In this document: positions 32,487-42,373 of the stretch, piece after piece | Numbering within the stretch: the stretch's first letter is position 1 | How the letters are laid out: every line of letters starts with the position of its first letter | From: Phenylobacterium sp. CCH9-H3 | GTDB taxonomy: Bacteria; Pseudomonadota; Alphaproteobacteria; Caulobacterales; Caulobacteraceae | Assembly: GCF_001557235.1 (NCBI RefSeq) | Contig: NZ_LSJI01000180.1 | Span: 1 to 64,000, forward strand | Direction: 5' to 3' | DNA length: 64,000 nucleotides | Translations under genes and position numbers: made by a program | Notes under the pieces: generated by a model | What the model was told of the DNA's origin: nothing | Database searches by the model: none | What the model saw: only the letters and a program-made list of their open reading frames with translations

Positions 32487-33380
32487 ATGGCCCTCCGCGA
32501 CTTCGGCCTGCTGATGGCCATGTGCGTGGTCTGGGCGGTCAACAACATCATCTCGAAGTACGTGGTAAGCGACCTCGACGTGCCGCCGCTGTTCTACGCG
32601 GCCGCACGCTTCGCCATCGTGGCGGCGATGCTGGTCCCGTTCCTGCGGCCGGCGCCCAAGCCCACCTGGCGCCTGGTCCTGACGGCGTTCCTGATGGGCG
32701 GCGGCAACTTCGGCCTGATGTTCGTCGGCCTGAAGTATTCGACGGCCTCCACGGCGGCGGTTGTGCTGCAGCTGGGCATGCCCATCACCCTGATCCTGTC
32801 GGTGATCTTCCTGGGCGAGCGGATCCGCTGGCGACGAGGCCTGGGCATAGCGCTGACTTTCGCGGGAGTGCTCACCGTCATGTGGAACCCTGCGGGCTTC
32901 ACGCTCTCGGCCGGCCTGCTGCTGGTGGCCGGGGCCACGGTGATGTCGGGGATCGGCGTGATCCTCACCAAGCAGATGGAGGGGATGCGCCCCATCACCT
33001 TCCAGGCCTGGGTCGGCCTGGTGTCCGTCCTGCCCATGGCGCTGCTGTCGGCGTGGCTGGAGCCGGGGCAGGTGGACAAGGCGATCGCCGCGGGCCTGCC
33101 GTTCTGGGCCGCCCTGGTCTTCTCCGCCGTGGTGGTCTCGGTGGGCGCGCACACCCTCTATGTCACCCTGCTGCAGCGCTACGAGGCCAACCTGATCTCG
33201 GCGTTGATCCTGGTGACGCCCCTGGCCACCATCGGGCTGGGCGTCGCCGTGCTGGACGAGCCGTTCGGGCCGCGCCTGGCCATCGGCAGCGTCCTTGCGC
33301 TGGTCGGCGTCCTGATCATCGCGCTCAGGGCGAACCAGGTCATGTCCATGTTGCTCGCCATGCGGAACCGTCCCGAATGA
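32487..33380 (+). CDS. EamA/DMT-family transporter
   Basis: A 297-aa inner-membrane protein with ten predicted helices in two EamA repeats (MALRDFGLLMAMCVVWAVNNIISKY... and, from about 150, GLLLVAGATVMSGIGVILTKQ...). The pattern GLKYSTASTAAVVLQLGMPITLILSVIFLGERI is standard for the family. It would export a metabolite or amino acid; the substrate cannot be predicted. The stop overlaps the amidase start (ATGA). Confidence 0.9.
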   Translation: MALRDFGLLMAMCVVWAVNNIISKYVVSDLDVPPLFYAAARFAIVAAMLVPFLRPAPKPTWRLVLTAFLMGGGNFGLMFVGLKYSTASTAAVVLQLGMPITLILSVIFLGERIRWRRGLGIALTFAGVLTVMWNPAGFTLSAGLLLVAGATVMSGIGVILTKQMEGMRPITFQAWVGLVSVLPMALLSAWLEPGQVDKAIAAGLPFWAALVFSAVVVSVGAHTLYVTLLQRYEANLISALILVTPLATIGLGVAVLDEPFGPRLAIGSVLALVGVLIIALRANQVMSMLLAMRNRPE

Positions 33381-34096
33381 ACGTGATCGAGGCCCCGTCG
33401 CCCAATTTCGACCCGCGAACGGTCACGCCCAGCATCCTGGTGCTCCACTACACCGGCATGCGGACGGGCGAGGAGGCGATCGCCCGGCTGCGCGACCCGG
33501 AGGCCAAGGTCTCGTCCCATTACGTGGTGGAGGAGGATGGACGGATCTTCCGGCTGGTGCCGGAGGAGCGCCGGGCCTGGCACGCGGGCGTCTCCTACTG
33601 GCGCGGCCGCCGGAACGTGAACGGCGACTCCATCGGCATCGAGATCGTCAATCCGGGGCACGAGTTCGGCTACCGACCCTTCCCGGAGGCGCAGGTGGCC
33701 GCCGTGATCGCTCTGACCGCCGATATCCGCACCCGCTGGACGATCGAAGACCGCGACATCGTCGGCCATTCCGACGTGGCCCCCGCCCGCAAGGACGACC
33801 CGGGGGAGCTGTTCCCCTGGAAGCGCCTGGCCGAGGCCGGTCACGGCCTGTGGGCCGAGGCGCCCGCCGCGCCGGGCCAGCCCGTCGGGGAGGGGGAGGA
33901 GGGCGCCGCCGTCTTCGCGTTGCAGGCGGGCTTTACGCGGCTCGGCTACGACCTGCCGCCGTCCGGCCGGTTCGACGCCGACACGACGGCCGTGGTCCGC
34001 GCCTTCCAGCGGCACTGGCGGCCGGAGCGGGTCGACGGGATCGCCGATGGCGAGACCCGGGCGCGGCTCATTGCGCTGCTGCGCCTTGCGGCTTGA
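33377..34096 (+). CDS. N-acetylmuramoyl-L-alanine amidase with peptidoglycan-binding domain (AmpD-like)
   Basis: A 239-aa zinc amidase. The Amidase_2 domain shows SILVLHYTGM (zinc His), SHYVVEEDGRIFRLV, WHAGVSYWRGRRNVN, GIEIVNPGHEF and IVGHSDVAPARKDDPGELFPW with the second zinc His and Asp. The C-terminal 60 residues are a PG-binding type 1 domain (LQAGFTRLGYDLPPSGRFDADTTAVVRAFQRHWRPERVDG). No signal peptide is seen, which fits a cytoplasmic recycling enzyme like AmpD. It sits just upstream of rnpB and the dcw cluster. Confidence 0.88.
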   Translation: MNVIEAPSPNFDPRTVTPSILVLHYTGMRTGEEAIARLRDPEAKVSSHYVVEEDGRIFRLVPEERRAWHAGVSYWRGRRNVNGDSIGIEIVNPGHEFGYRPFPEAQVAAVIALTADIRTRWTIEDRDIVGHSDVAPARKDDPGELFPWKRLAEAGHGLWAEAPAAPGQPVGEGEEGAAVFALQAGFTRLGYDLPPSGRFDADTTAVVRAFQRHWRPERVDGIADGETRARLIALLRLAA

Positions 34097-34125
34097 CTCT
34101 CAAGGACAAATCCTCACCTTCCGCC

Positions 34126-34537
<412 letters not shown>

Positions 34538-34802
34538 ATCTTCCCCATTTGCAGCGCCGCCGCCCTCTGCGCGGAAGGAAGAAGCGCTGCTGTTAACTAA
34601 TAGTTCCGCGTATGTTCTGTGGACAACTTGGGGCGACCCGACATGCGACCGAAAGACACCTTTGTTTCGGTTCAAATAGTCAGTCAGTGTCATTGAAACC
34701 CACTCGATCCCATGTTAACCCAATTGCAATTCGTCGGTCAGAGTGGCGGGTCGGGGCGCGAACTCAGGCTGATCGGCGAAGGGCAGGGGGCCGGACGGAG
34801 AG
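34538..34802. other. Gap between rnpB and mraZ with the dcw promoter region
   Basis: No gene is seen. An inverted repeat GCAGCGC/GCGCTGC (34551-34557 and 34584-34590) might end rnpB. A CtrA-like half site, TTAACTAATAGTTCC (34593-34607), and TTAACCCAATTGCAA (34715-34729) deviate from TTAA-N7-TTAA and are weak. The run upstream of mraZ (34740-34760) has GTGGCGGGTCGGGGCG, which could hold MraZ-type GTGGG-like repeats. A promoter for the dcw cluster is expected here. Confidence 0.45.
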
Positions 34803-35270
34803 ATGTTTCTCTCGACCTTCGAGAAGCAGCTGGACGCGAAGCGGCGCATCGTTGTGCCGCAGGAGTACCGCGCCGCGCTCTCGGGGCCGGCGGATGGCGT
34901 CTTCGTGTTCCCGTCGATCCGTTCGGACTGCATCGAGGGTGGCGGCCAGGCCCTGTTCGACCGCTACGGCGCCATGGCCGACGAGCTGGAATTCGGCGAC
35001 GAACTGCGCGACTCCATCGAACGCAACGTGTTCGGGGAAATGCAGAAGCTGTCGTTCGACACCGCCGGCCGGATAACCCTGCCAGAGCTGCTGTGCGAAC
35101 AGTACGGCATCACCGATTGGGTGGCCGTGGTGGGTCTGCGCGACCGTTTCGAGATCTGGGAGCGGGACGCCTACCGGGCCCAGCGCGCCGCCGACCGCGA
35201 GCGGGCGCGCAGCGGCTTGGCCGACATGCGCGCCAAGCAGCGCGCCGCCCGCCTCGGAGGCGCGGCATGA
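34803..35270 (+). CDS. mraZ: MraZ, transcriptional regulator of the dcw cluster
   Basis: A 155-aa DNA-binding protein made of two SpoVT/AbrB-like halves: [23 protein letters not shown] and, in the second, [24 protein letters not shown]. MraZ proteins bind repeats in their own promoter and control the dcw genes. It is the first gene of the cluster; GGAGAG is 8 nt upstream. The stop overlaps the rsmH start by 4 nt. Confidence 0.95.
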   Translation: MFLSTFEKQLDAKRRIVVPQEYRAALSGPADGVFVFPSIRSDCIEGGGQALFDRYGAMADELEFGDELRDSIERNVFGEMQKLSFDTAGRITLPELLCEQYGITDWVAVVGLRDRFEIWERDAYRAQRAADRERARSGLADMRAKQRAARLGGAA

Positions 35271-36202
35271 GCGGCGCCCCGCACATTTCTGTCCTCCTGA
35301 ACGAGGTCGTCGAGCATCTGGCCATCGGGCCGGGCGACGTCGTGGTGGACGGCACTTTCGGCGCGGGTGGCTACAGCCGCGCCTTCCTGGCGACGGGAGC
35401 GAAGGTCGTGGCCTTTGACCGCGACCCTACGGTCCGTCGCTTCGCCGCGGGATTTCCGGAAGATCGTTTCAGCCTTGTCGAGGCGAGATTCTCGGAGATG
35501 GACGCGGTGCTGGGCGAGGGTCGCGCCGACGGCGTGGCCCTCGACCTCGGCGTGAGCTCGATGCAGATCGACCAGGCCGAGCGGGGCTTTTCGTTTATGC
35601 AGGACGGCCCGCTGGACATGCGGATGGGCGATACCGGCCCGACCGCGGCCGACCTGGTCAACACCCTGGAGCAGGAAGAGCTGGCGCGGATCATCTTCGT
35701 CTATGGCGAGGAGCGGGAGAGCCGCCGGATCGCGCGGGCCATCATCCGCCGCCGCGAGGAGCAGCCGTTCAGCCGCACGCTGGAGCTGGCCGAGTTCGTG
35801 GAGAAGGCGCTGGGCGGCCGCCGCGGCGCCAAGATCCATCCGGCGACCCGCACCTTCCAGGGCCTGCGCATCGCCGTGAACGAGGAGTTGGCTGAGCTGG
35901 AGGCCGGGCTGGTGGCCGCCGAGCGCGTGCTGAAGGCTGGCGGGCGCCTCTGCGTCGTCACGTTTCACTCGCTGGAAGACCGGATCGTGAAAGCGTTCCT
36001 GGGCGAGCGGTCCGGCCGCACGCCCGCCGGGTCGCGCCACGCGCCGCCCGTGGCCAAGGGCGCCGAGCCCAGCTTCCGGCTGCTGTTCAACGGCGCCAAG
36101 GCTCCGTCCGAGGCGGAGACGGCCGCCAATCCCCGGGCCCGCTCGGCCAAGCTGAGGGCGGCCGTGCGCACCGATGCGCCGGCGTGGAGGAAAGCCGCAT
36201 GA
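35267..36202 (+). CDS. rsmH: 16S rRNA (cytosine1402-N4)-methyltransferase
   Basis: Methylates C1402 of 16S rRNA, using S-adenosylmethionine, 311 aa. It has [35 protein letters not shown] (SAM site), [53 protein letters not shown] and [15 protein letters not shown]. Start 35267 is fixed by the ATGA overlap with mraZ; the frame opens far upstream. Also called MraW. Confidence 0.95.
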   Translation: MSGAPHISVLLNEVVEHLAIGPGDVVVDGTFGAGGYSRAFLATGAKVVAFDRDPTVRRFAAGFPEDRFSLVEARFSEMDAVLGEGRADGVALDLGVSSMQIDQAERGFSFMQDGPLDMRMGDTGPTAADLVNTLEQEELARIIFVYGEERESRRIARAIIRRREEQPFSRTLELAEFVEKALGGRRGAKIHPATRTFQGLRIAVNEELAELEAGLVAAERVLKAGGRLCVVTFHSLEDRIVKAFLGERSGRTPAGSRHAPPVAKGAEPSFRLLFNGAKAPSEAETAANPRARSAKLRAAVRTDAPAWRKAA

Positions 36203-36657
36203 GCGTCTTCACGCGCCGCGTGCGGGGCTTCCGCCTAGTGGACCTGGTGGGCGTAGGCCTGCTGGTGACGGTCATTCTCGGGGTCTACCTGGCCAAGACC
36301 ATGGCCGGCCGCGAACGGGCGGAGATCGCCACCATCGAGCGGCAGATCAAGGCCGAGAAGGCCCGCATCCGCCTGCTGCAGGCCGAGGTGGCGCACCTGG
36401 AACAGCCGGGCCGGCTCGAGCGCCTGTCGGTCACCTACCTGAAGATGGAGCCGGTGACGGCCCACCGCGAGGCGACCCCCGACCAGATCATCGATCTCGC
36501 CCGCGCCGGCCCGCCGAAGAAGGCCAAGGCCGTCTCGGCCGTGGCGGCGATGGTCGACGGCGCCAACGTGGTCCCCGGCGTGCCGCCCCCGCCGCCGCCC
36601 GAGGCCAACCCTGTGCGCGTGGCCCAGGCGCCGCGTCCGCCCGAGGTTCCGCGATGA
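36199..36657 (+). CDS. ftsL: Cell division protein FtsL
   Basis: A 152-aa single-pass inner-membrane protein of the divisome, partner of FtsB and FtsQ in activating FtsWI. It has a basic N-terminus, a membrane segment at about 14-34 ([20 protein letters not shown]) and a coiled coil ([27 protein letters not shown]). The C-terminal part is a Pro/Ala-rich tail. Start 36199 overlaps the rsmH stop by 4 nt; GGAGG precedes it. Confidence 0.88.
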   Translation: MSVFTRRVRGFRLVDLVGVGLLVTVILGVYLAKTMAGRERAEIATIERQIKAEKARIRLLQAEVAHLEQPGRLERLSVTYLKMEPVTAHREATPDQIIDLARAGPPKKAKAVSAVAAMVDGANVVPGVPPPPPPEANPVRVAQAPRPPEVPR

Positions 36658-38414
36658 GCTTCAGCCAACAGGCATTCGGCCGTACGGGCCTGCCGCGCTG
36701 GTTGATCGAACGCGTCTGGGGCCTGGAGCATGCGTTCGAGCGCGCCCGCGCCTCTGGCAAGGCCGAGGACGACACCCGGCTGCGGATCTTCTTCGTCCTG
36801 GCGCTGTTCACCCTGGGCTTCATGACCCTGGCTATCGGCGCCACGCGGGCTGCGCTGTTCTCGGATGTCCGCAGCGGTGGATCGCTCGCGGCGCTGGGCG
36901 CCTCGCGCGCCGACCTCGTCGACCGCAACGGGATGCTGCTGGCCGCCGACCTGCTGCACTACGGCCTCTACATCGACCCGCGGGAGATCTGGGAGACCGA
37001 GGAGACCCGCCGCAGCCTGCTCCGCACCCTGCCGAACTTGGAGCCCGAGCGCCTGGAGCGGGCGCTGCGCGGCAACCGCCGGATCTTCGTGCTGGGCGCC
37101 CTGACGCCCCAGGAGCGCAACCGGGTGCACGAGCTGGGCCTGCCGGGCGTCAGCTTCGAACCCGAGCAGCGCCGCGTCTATCCCCTGGGCACCTCGGCCG
37201 CGCATATCGTGGGCTTCTCCGACGCCGGCGGCGAGGGCATCTCGGGAGCGGAGGCCGCCTTCAACGACGATATCCGCGCCGCGGCCCGCAACGGCTCGCC
37301 GGTCCCGCTGTCGATCGACCTGCGGGTCCAGGGAGCCCTGGAGGACGAGCTCTACAAGGCCGTCGCCGAGTTCACGCCCAAGGGCGCGGTGGGCCTGGTG
37401 ACCGACGTCCACACCGGCGAGATCCTGGGCATGGCCAGCTGGCCGGCCTACGATCCCAACAAGCCCGGCAAGGCGGGCGTCTACGCCCAGACCAACCGCG
37501 CCGCGGCCACCGTCTACGAGATGGGCTCGACGTTCAAAGCCTTCACGGTCGCCATCGGCCTGGACAGCGGCGTGGCGACGCCGGAGAGCACCTTCGACGC
37601 CCGCAACCCCTACAAGCTGGGCTACCGCACGATCCACGACTACCACGCCGCCCGGAAGGTGCTGACGCTGGTCGAGGTGTTCCAGCATTCGTCCAACATC
37701 GGCACCGCCAAACTGGCCGAGAGCGTCGGCCCGCAGCAGATGGGCCGCTACTTCGCGGGCCTCGGCCTGACCACGCCGGCCAAGGTGGAGCTCGTCGAAA
37801 GCGCCCGTCCGCTGACGCCCAAGGTGTGGAACGAGGACGCCGTCGCCTCCACCTCGTTCGGCCACGGCATCAACGTCACGCCGCTGGCCCTGGCGCGCGC
37901 CTACGGCACGATCCTGAACGGCGGAAAGTTGATCCCGCTGACGATCCGCAAGCTGGAACCCGGCGCGAAGGTCGATGGTCCCCGTGTCATGTCGGAACGC
38001 ACCTCGCTGCAGATGCTGTCGATCATGCGCGCCAACGTCAGCGGCGAGAGCGGCAGTGGCCGGTCGGCGAACATGCCGGGTCTGTCCGTGGGTGGTAAGA
38101 CCGGCACCGGCGAGAAGTACGACCCGGCGATCCGCGGCTACAGCCGCAGCCGCCAGGTGTCCTCGTTCGCGGCGGTCTTCCCGACCACGGGCCCGGTGGA
38201 CGCCAAGCGCTACTTCGTCCTGATCCTGCTGGACGAGCCCCATGGCACCGCCCGCAGCGCCGGCTATTCCACGGGGGGCTGGGTGGCGGCGCCGGCGGCC
38301 GGCCGCGTGATCGAGCGGATCGCGCCGTTCCTGGGCGTCACCCGCCGCGCCGATGTGGGCCAGGCCATCCCGGTGGAGCCGCCCAGCGTCGAACAGATGG
38401 GCGAAGGGCAATGA
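36654..38414 (+). CDS. ftsI: Septal peptidoglycan transpeptidase FtsI (PBP3)
   Basis: A 586-aa penicillin-binding protein that cross-links septal peptidoglycan. A short cytoplasmic part and one membrane helix (about 45-66, FFVLALFTLGFMTLAIGA) precede the pedestal domain and the transpeptidase domain. The active-site motifs are STFK (S292), SSN (346-348) and KTG (482-484). The start overlaps the ftsL stop (ATGA) and the stop overlaps murE. It forms a complex with FtsW encoded downstream. Confidence 0.95.
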   Translation: MSFSQQAFGRTGLPRWLIERVWGLEHAFERARASGKAEDDTRLRIFFVLALFTLGFMTLAIGATRAALFSDVRSGGSLAALGASRADLVDRNGMLLAADLLHYGLYIDPREIWETEETRRSLLRTLPNLEPERLERALRGNRRIFVLGALTPQERNRVHELGLPGVSFEPEQRRVYPLGTSAAHIVGFSDAGGEGISGAEAAFNDDIRAAARNGSPVPLSIDLRVQGALEDELYKAVAEFTPKGAVGLVTDVHTGEILGMASWPAYDPNKPGKAGVYAQTNRAAATVYEMGSTFKAFTVAIGLDSGVATPESTFDARNPYKLGYRTIHDYHAARKVLTLVEVFQHSSNIGTAKLAESVGPQQMGRYFAGLGLTTPAKVELVESARPLTPKVWNEDAVASTSFGHGINVTPLALARAYGTILNGGKLIPLTIRKLEPGAKVDGPRVMSERTSLQMLSIMRANVSGESGSGRSANMPGLSVGGKTGTGEKYDPAIRGYSRSRQVSSFAAVFPTTGPVDAKRYFVLILLDEPHGTARSAGYSTGGWVAAPAAGRVIERIAPFLGVTRRADVGQAIPVEPPSVEQMGEGQ

Positions 38415-39865
38415 CCGTTCGCCTGACCAGCCTCGTAAAGCGCCACCTGGGCGTCGATCCCGAGATCACGGGCGTCACGGCCGACAGCCGCAAGGTGAAG
38501 CCGGGTTTCCTGTTCGCCGCGCTGCCGGGCTCGACGGTCGACGGCGCGGCCTTCGCGGCCAAGGCCGTGGAAGCGGGCGCGGCGGCGGTGATCGCCGACC
38601 TGGACCTGAACCTCTCGGTGCCGACGGTCGTCTGCCGCGATCCGCGCCGGGGCTATGCCCTGGCCGCCGCCAACTTCTGGGGCCGCCAGCCGCAGACCTG
38701 CGTGGCGGTGACGGGCACCAACGGCAAGACCTCGGTGGCCAACTTCTGCCGCCAGATGTTCGCAGGCGCGGGCCATGCCTCCGCCAGCATGGGCACGCTG
38801 GGCGTGACCGTCTCGCGGCCTGGAGAGGCCGACCTGCAGGTGACGCCGCCGGGGCTGACGACGCCCGACGCCGGCGACGTGGCCGAACTGCTGATGCACA
38901 TCAGCCGGCTGGGCGTGACCCACTTCGCCATGGAGGCCTCCTCGCACGGCATCGATCAGCGCCGGCTGGACGGGGTGCGGCTGTCGGCGGCCGGGTTCCT
39001 GAACCTCAGCCAGGACCACCTCGACTACCACCTGACCATGGACGCCTATATGAAGGCGAAGCTGCGCCTGTTCGAGCAGCTGATGCCCCGGGGCGCCACC
39101 GCGGTGCTGAACGCCGACAACGAGGCCTTCCCGTTCTTCGCCGCCGCCTCGGTGGTCTCGGGCCAGCGGGTGATGAGCGTCGGCGAGACCGGCCAGGCGC
39201 TGAAACTGATGGAGCGGACCCTGCTGCCCGACGGCCAGCGGCTGAAGATCCGCGCCGACGGCCGGATGTGGGACGTTCGGCTGCCGCTGGCCGGCGCCTT
39301 CCAGGCGTCCAACGCCCTGGTCGCGGCGGGCCTCTGCCGCGCAGCGGGGCTGAGCTTCGAGGACACCTTCGCGGGGCTGGAGCGGCTGAACGGCGCGCCG
39401 GGCCGGCTGCAGCGGGTGGGAGCCGGACCGCGCGGGGGGGAAGCCTATGTGGACTACGCCCATACGCCGGACGGGCTGGAGACGGTGCTGAGCGCCCTGC
39501 GCCCGCACGTGCGCGGCCGGCTGATCGTGGTGTTCGGCGCCGGCGGCGACCGCGACAAGGGCAAGCGCCCGCTGATGGGCGAGGCGGCTGCGCGCCTGGC
39601 CGATGTCGCCATCGTCACCGACGACAATCCGCGTTCGGAAGTGCCGGCCGCGATCCGCGCCGATGTGCTGGCGGGAGCCAGAGGCGCCAAGGAGATCGGC
39701 GACCGGCGCGAGGCGATCCGCGCCGCGGCCGCTATGCTTGAGGACGGCGACATCCTGGTGGTGGCCGGCAAGGGCCATGAGCAGGGGCAGATCGTGGCCG
39801 GCGTCACCCATCCCTTCGATGACGTCGAGGAGACGGCCAAAGCCCTGGAGCTTGTCCATGGCTGA
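38411..39865 (+). CDS. murE: UDP-MurNAc-L-Ala-D-Glu ligase for diaminopimelate
   Basis: Adds the third residue, here presumably meso-diaminopimelate, to the peptidoglycan precursor, 484 aa. It has TGVTADSRKVKPGFLF, the ATP site VAVTGTNGKTSVANF, TPPGLTTPDAGDVAELL, FAMEASSHGIDQ and, near the C-terminus, DDNPRSEVP. The last motif (DNPR) marks the DAP-specific enzymes. Its stop and the murF start overlap by 8 nt. Confidence 0.95.
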   Translation: MTVRLTSLVKRHLGVDPEITGVTADSRKVKPGFLFAALPGSTVDGAAFAAKAVEAGAAAVIADLDLNLSVPTVVCRDPRRGYALAAANFWGRQPQTCVAVTGTNGKTSVANFCRQMFAGAGHASASMGTLGVTVSRPGEADLQVTPPGLTTPDAGDVAELLMHISRLGVTHFAMEASSHGIDQRRLDGVRLSAAGFLNLSQDHLDYHLTMDAYMKAKLRLFEQLMPRGATAVLNADNEAFPFFAAASVVSGQRVMSVGETGQALKLMERTLLPDGQRLKIRADGRMWDVRLPLAGAFQASNALVAAGLCRAAGLSFEDTFAGLERLNGAPGRLQRVGAGPRGGEAYVDYAHTPDGLETVLSALRPHVRGRLIVVFGAGGDRDKGKRPLMGEAAARLADVAIVTDDNPRSEVPAAIRADVLAGARGAKEIGDRREAIRAAAAMLEDGDILVVAGKGHEQGQIVAGVTHPFDDVEETAKALELVHG

Positions 39866-41246
39866 CCCGCTCTGGACCTCGGCAGACATAGCGAGGGCGA
39901 CGGGCGGGGCGGAAGGCGGCGGTTTCACCGCCACCGGAGTCTCGATCGACACCCGCACGCTGGAGCCGGGCGACCTGTTCGTAGCCCTGGCCGGCGTTCG
40001 CGACGGCCACGAGTTCGTCGCCCAGGCCATGGCCAAGGGTGCGGCCGGAGCCCTGGTGTCACAGGACGTTGACGCGCCGTTCGTGAAGGCCGGCGACACC
40101 CTGGCGGCGCTTGAGAAGCTGGGCGTGGCGGCGCGCGAGCGGGCGACGGAGGCTCGGCGGGCCGCGGTCACCGGCTCGGTGGGCAAGACCAGCGTCACCC
40201 AGGCGATCATGGCGGGCCTCAGGCTGGCCGGGCCGGCGCATTCGTCGGTGAAGAGCTACAACAACCACATCGGCGTGCCCCTGACCCTGGCGCGGATGCC
40301 GGCGGCCACCCAGCGGGCGGTGTTCGAGATCGGCATGAACCACGCCGACGAGATCCGGCCGCTGACCCGCTTCGTGCGCCCCCATGCGGCGCTGGTGACG
40401 ACGGTGGGGCCGGTGCACACCGAGAACTTCCCGGATGGCGAGGCAGGCGTGGCCCGCGCCAAAGCCGAGGTGTTCGAGGGGCTGGAGCCCGGCGGCGTGG
40501 CGGTGCTGAACGCCGACAACCGCTGGTTCGACTTGCTGAAGGCTGAGGCGCTGAAGGCGGGGGCCACGATCCGCACCTTCGGGACCGGCGAAGACTGCGA
40601 CGCGCGGCTGATCGACTTTCAGGTCCCTGGGGGCCACGCCGTGGTCCAGGCGCGACTGCACGGCAAGGCGATGGACTTCCCGATCCTGCAGACGGGCCTC
40701 CACTGGGGCCTGAACAGCATGGCGGTGCTGCTGATGCTGGAGGCGCTGGACGTCGACCTGGACAAGAGCCTGGCCGCGCTCGGGTCGTTCGAGCCGCTGG
40801 CCGGGCGGGGCGCGGAGAAGAGGGTCGCGGCGCCCGGCGGCGCCTTCACCCTGATCGACGAGAGCTACAACGCCAATCCGATTTCCATGGCCTCGGCCAT
40901 CCGGACGCTGGGCGCGCGGACGACGCCCGGCCGGCGGATCGTCGCCCTGACCGACATGCTGGAGCTGGGGCCGGAGGCCGAGGCGTTCCATGCCGGACTG
41001 GCCGAGCCGCTGGAGGCTGCGTCAATCGACCTCGTCTTCTGCGCCGGTCCTCTGATGGAATCCCTTTGGAACGCCCTTCCGCCGACTCGGAGAGGCGGCT
41101 ACGCCGAGAATGCTGCCGCCCTCGCGCCGCAGCTCGCACAGGCCGTAGAGGCCGGCGACGTGGTGATGGTGAAGGGGTCGAACGGGTCGAAGGCCGGGCT
41201 GATCGCCCAGAGCCTGGCTGCGCTCGAGTCCGAGGAGCGCGGCTGA
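39858..41246 (+). CDS. murF: UDP-MurNAc-tripeptide--D-Ala-D-Ala ligase
   Basis: Completes the pentapeptide precursor by adding D-Ala-D-Ala, 462 aa. Motifs: [20 protein letters not shown], the ATP loop [39 protein letters not shown], and [17 protein letters not shown]. The start is at 39858 ([17 protein letters not shown]), near the murE stop, although the frame opens earlier. Its stop shares a base with the mraY start (TGATG). Confidence 0.95.
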   Translation: MADPLWTSADIARATGGAEGGGFTATGVSIDTRTLEPGDLFVALAGVRDGHEFVAQAMAKGAAGALVSQDVDAPFVKAGDTLAALEKLGVAARERATEARRAAVTGSVGKTSVTQAIMAGLRLAGPAHSSVKSYNNHIGVPLTLARMPAATQRAVFEIGMNHADEIRPLTRFVRPHAALVTTVGPVHTENFPDGEAGVARAKAEVFEGLEPGGVAVLNADNRWFDLLKAEALKAGATIRTFGTGEDCDARLIDFQVPGGHAVVQARLHGKAMDFPILQTGLHWGLNSMAVLLMLEALDVDLDKSLAALGSFEPLAGRGAEKRVAAPGGAFTLIDESYNANPISMASAIRTLGARTTPGRRIVALTDMLELGPEAEAFHAGLAEPLEAASIDLVFCAGPLMESLWNALPPTRRGGYAENAAALAPQLAQAVEAGDVVMVKGSNGSKAGLIAQSLAALESEERG

Positions 41247-42355
41247 TGTTCTACTGGCTCTACCTGACGTTCGCCTCGGCCGGCTACGTTCCGATCCTCA
41301 ACCTGCTGAAGTACCAGACCACCCGGACGGGCCTGGCCATCGTCACGGCTCAGCTGGTCGTCGTGCTGCTGGGCTCGCGGTTCATCCGCTGGATGAAGGC
41401 CAAGCAGGGCAAGGGTCAACCGATCCGCGCCGAGGGCATCGAGCGCCACATCGTCGAGAAGGCCGGCACCCCCACCATGGGCGGGGTGATGATCCTGGCG
41501 GGCCTGTTCGCCGGCACCCTGCTGTGGGCCGACCTGTCGAACGTCTACGTCTGGGCCGTGCTCCTGGTCACGGCCGGCTACGGCCTGCTCGGGTTTCTGG
41601 ACGACTATTCCAAGGTCACCAAGCAGACGACGGCCGGCATCTCGGGGCGCGTGCGCCTGGTGCTGGAGGCCGCCATCGCCATGGCGGCCATCACTCTGAT
41701 CATCCTGTTCGCCGCCAAGCCTCCGGAGAGCCCGGAGCTGCTGACGTCGGTGACCTTCCCGCTCTTCAAGCAGCTCTTCGTGGACATGGGCTGGTTCTAT
41801 CTGCTGTTCGGCGCCTTCGTGATCGTGGGCGCGGCCAATGCGGTGAACTTCACGGACGGGCTGGACGGCCTGGCCACGGTGCCGGTGATGATCGCGGCCG
41901 CAGCCTACGGCCTCATCACGTATCTCGTCGGCAACTACGTCTTCGCCAATTACCTGCAGCTCCACTTCGTGCCAGGCGTCGGCGAGCTGGCGGTGCTGTG
42001 CGGGGCCCTGATCGGCGCCGGCCTGGGCTTCCTCTGGTACAACGCCCCGCCCGCCAAGATCTTCATGGGCGACACGGGGTCTTTGGCCCTGGGCGGGGCG
42101 GTGGGCGCCATCGCCGTCGCCGCGCGCCATGAGATCGTTCTCGCCATCATCGGCGGCCTGTTCGTCGCCGAACTGTTGTCGGTCGTGGTGCAGGTGGCCT
42201 CGTTCAAGCTGACGGGGAAGCGCGTGTTCCGCATGGCGCCGGTGCACCACCATTTCGAGAAGCTGGGCTGGTCGGAGTCCACCGTGGTGATCCGGTTCTG
42301 GATCGTCGCGGTCATGCTAGCGCTGGTCGGTCTGGCCACTCTGAAGCTCAGGTAG
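41246..42355 (+). CDS. mraY: Phospho-MurNAc-pentapeptide transferase
   Basis: Inner-membrane enzyme that links UDP-MurNAc-pentapeptide to undecaprenyl phosphate to make lipid I, 369 aa with about ten membrane helices. Motifs: [25 protein letters not shown] (with the paired Asp), [33 protein letters not shown] and [14 protein letters not shown]. Starts at 41246 with the family-typical MFYWLYLTF. Confidence 0.96.
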   Translation: MFYWLYLTFASAGYVPILNLLKYQTTRTGLAIVTAQLVVVLLGSRFIRWMKAKQGKGQPIRAEGIERHIVEKAGTPTMGGVMILAGLFAGTLLWADLSNVYVWAVLLVTAGYGLLGFLDDYSKVTKQTTAGISGRVRLVLEAAIAMAAITLIILFAAKPPESPELLTSVTFPLFKQLFVDMGWFYLLFGAFVIVGAANAVNFTDGLDGLATVPVMIAAAAYGLITYLVGNYVFANYLQLHFVPGVGELAVLCGALIGAGLGFLWYNAPPAKIFMGDTGSLALGGAVGAIAVAARHEIVLAIIGGLFVAELLSVVVQVASFKLTGKRVFRMAPVHHHFEKLGWSESTVVIRFWIVAVMLALVGLATLKLR

Positions 42356-42373
42356 GGAGGTGCGCCCCGCGTC

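Noticed and set aside
34593..34729. CtrA boxes in front of mraZ
   Set aside because: TTAACTAATAGTTCC and TTAACCCAATTGCAA lack a second TTAA; too weak to claim, unlike those before ftsZ.
36435..40210. Long minus-strand frames opposite ftsI, murE and murF
   Set aside because: Antisense shadows with biased composition and no recognisable domain; the plus-strand dcw genes explain the region.
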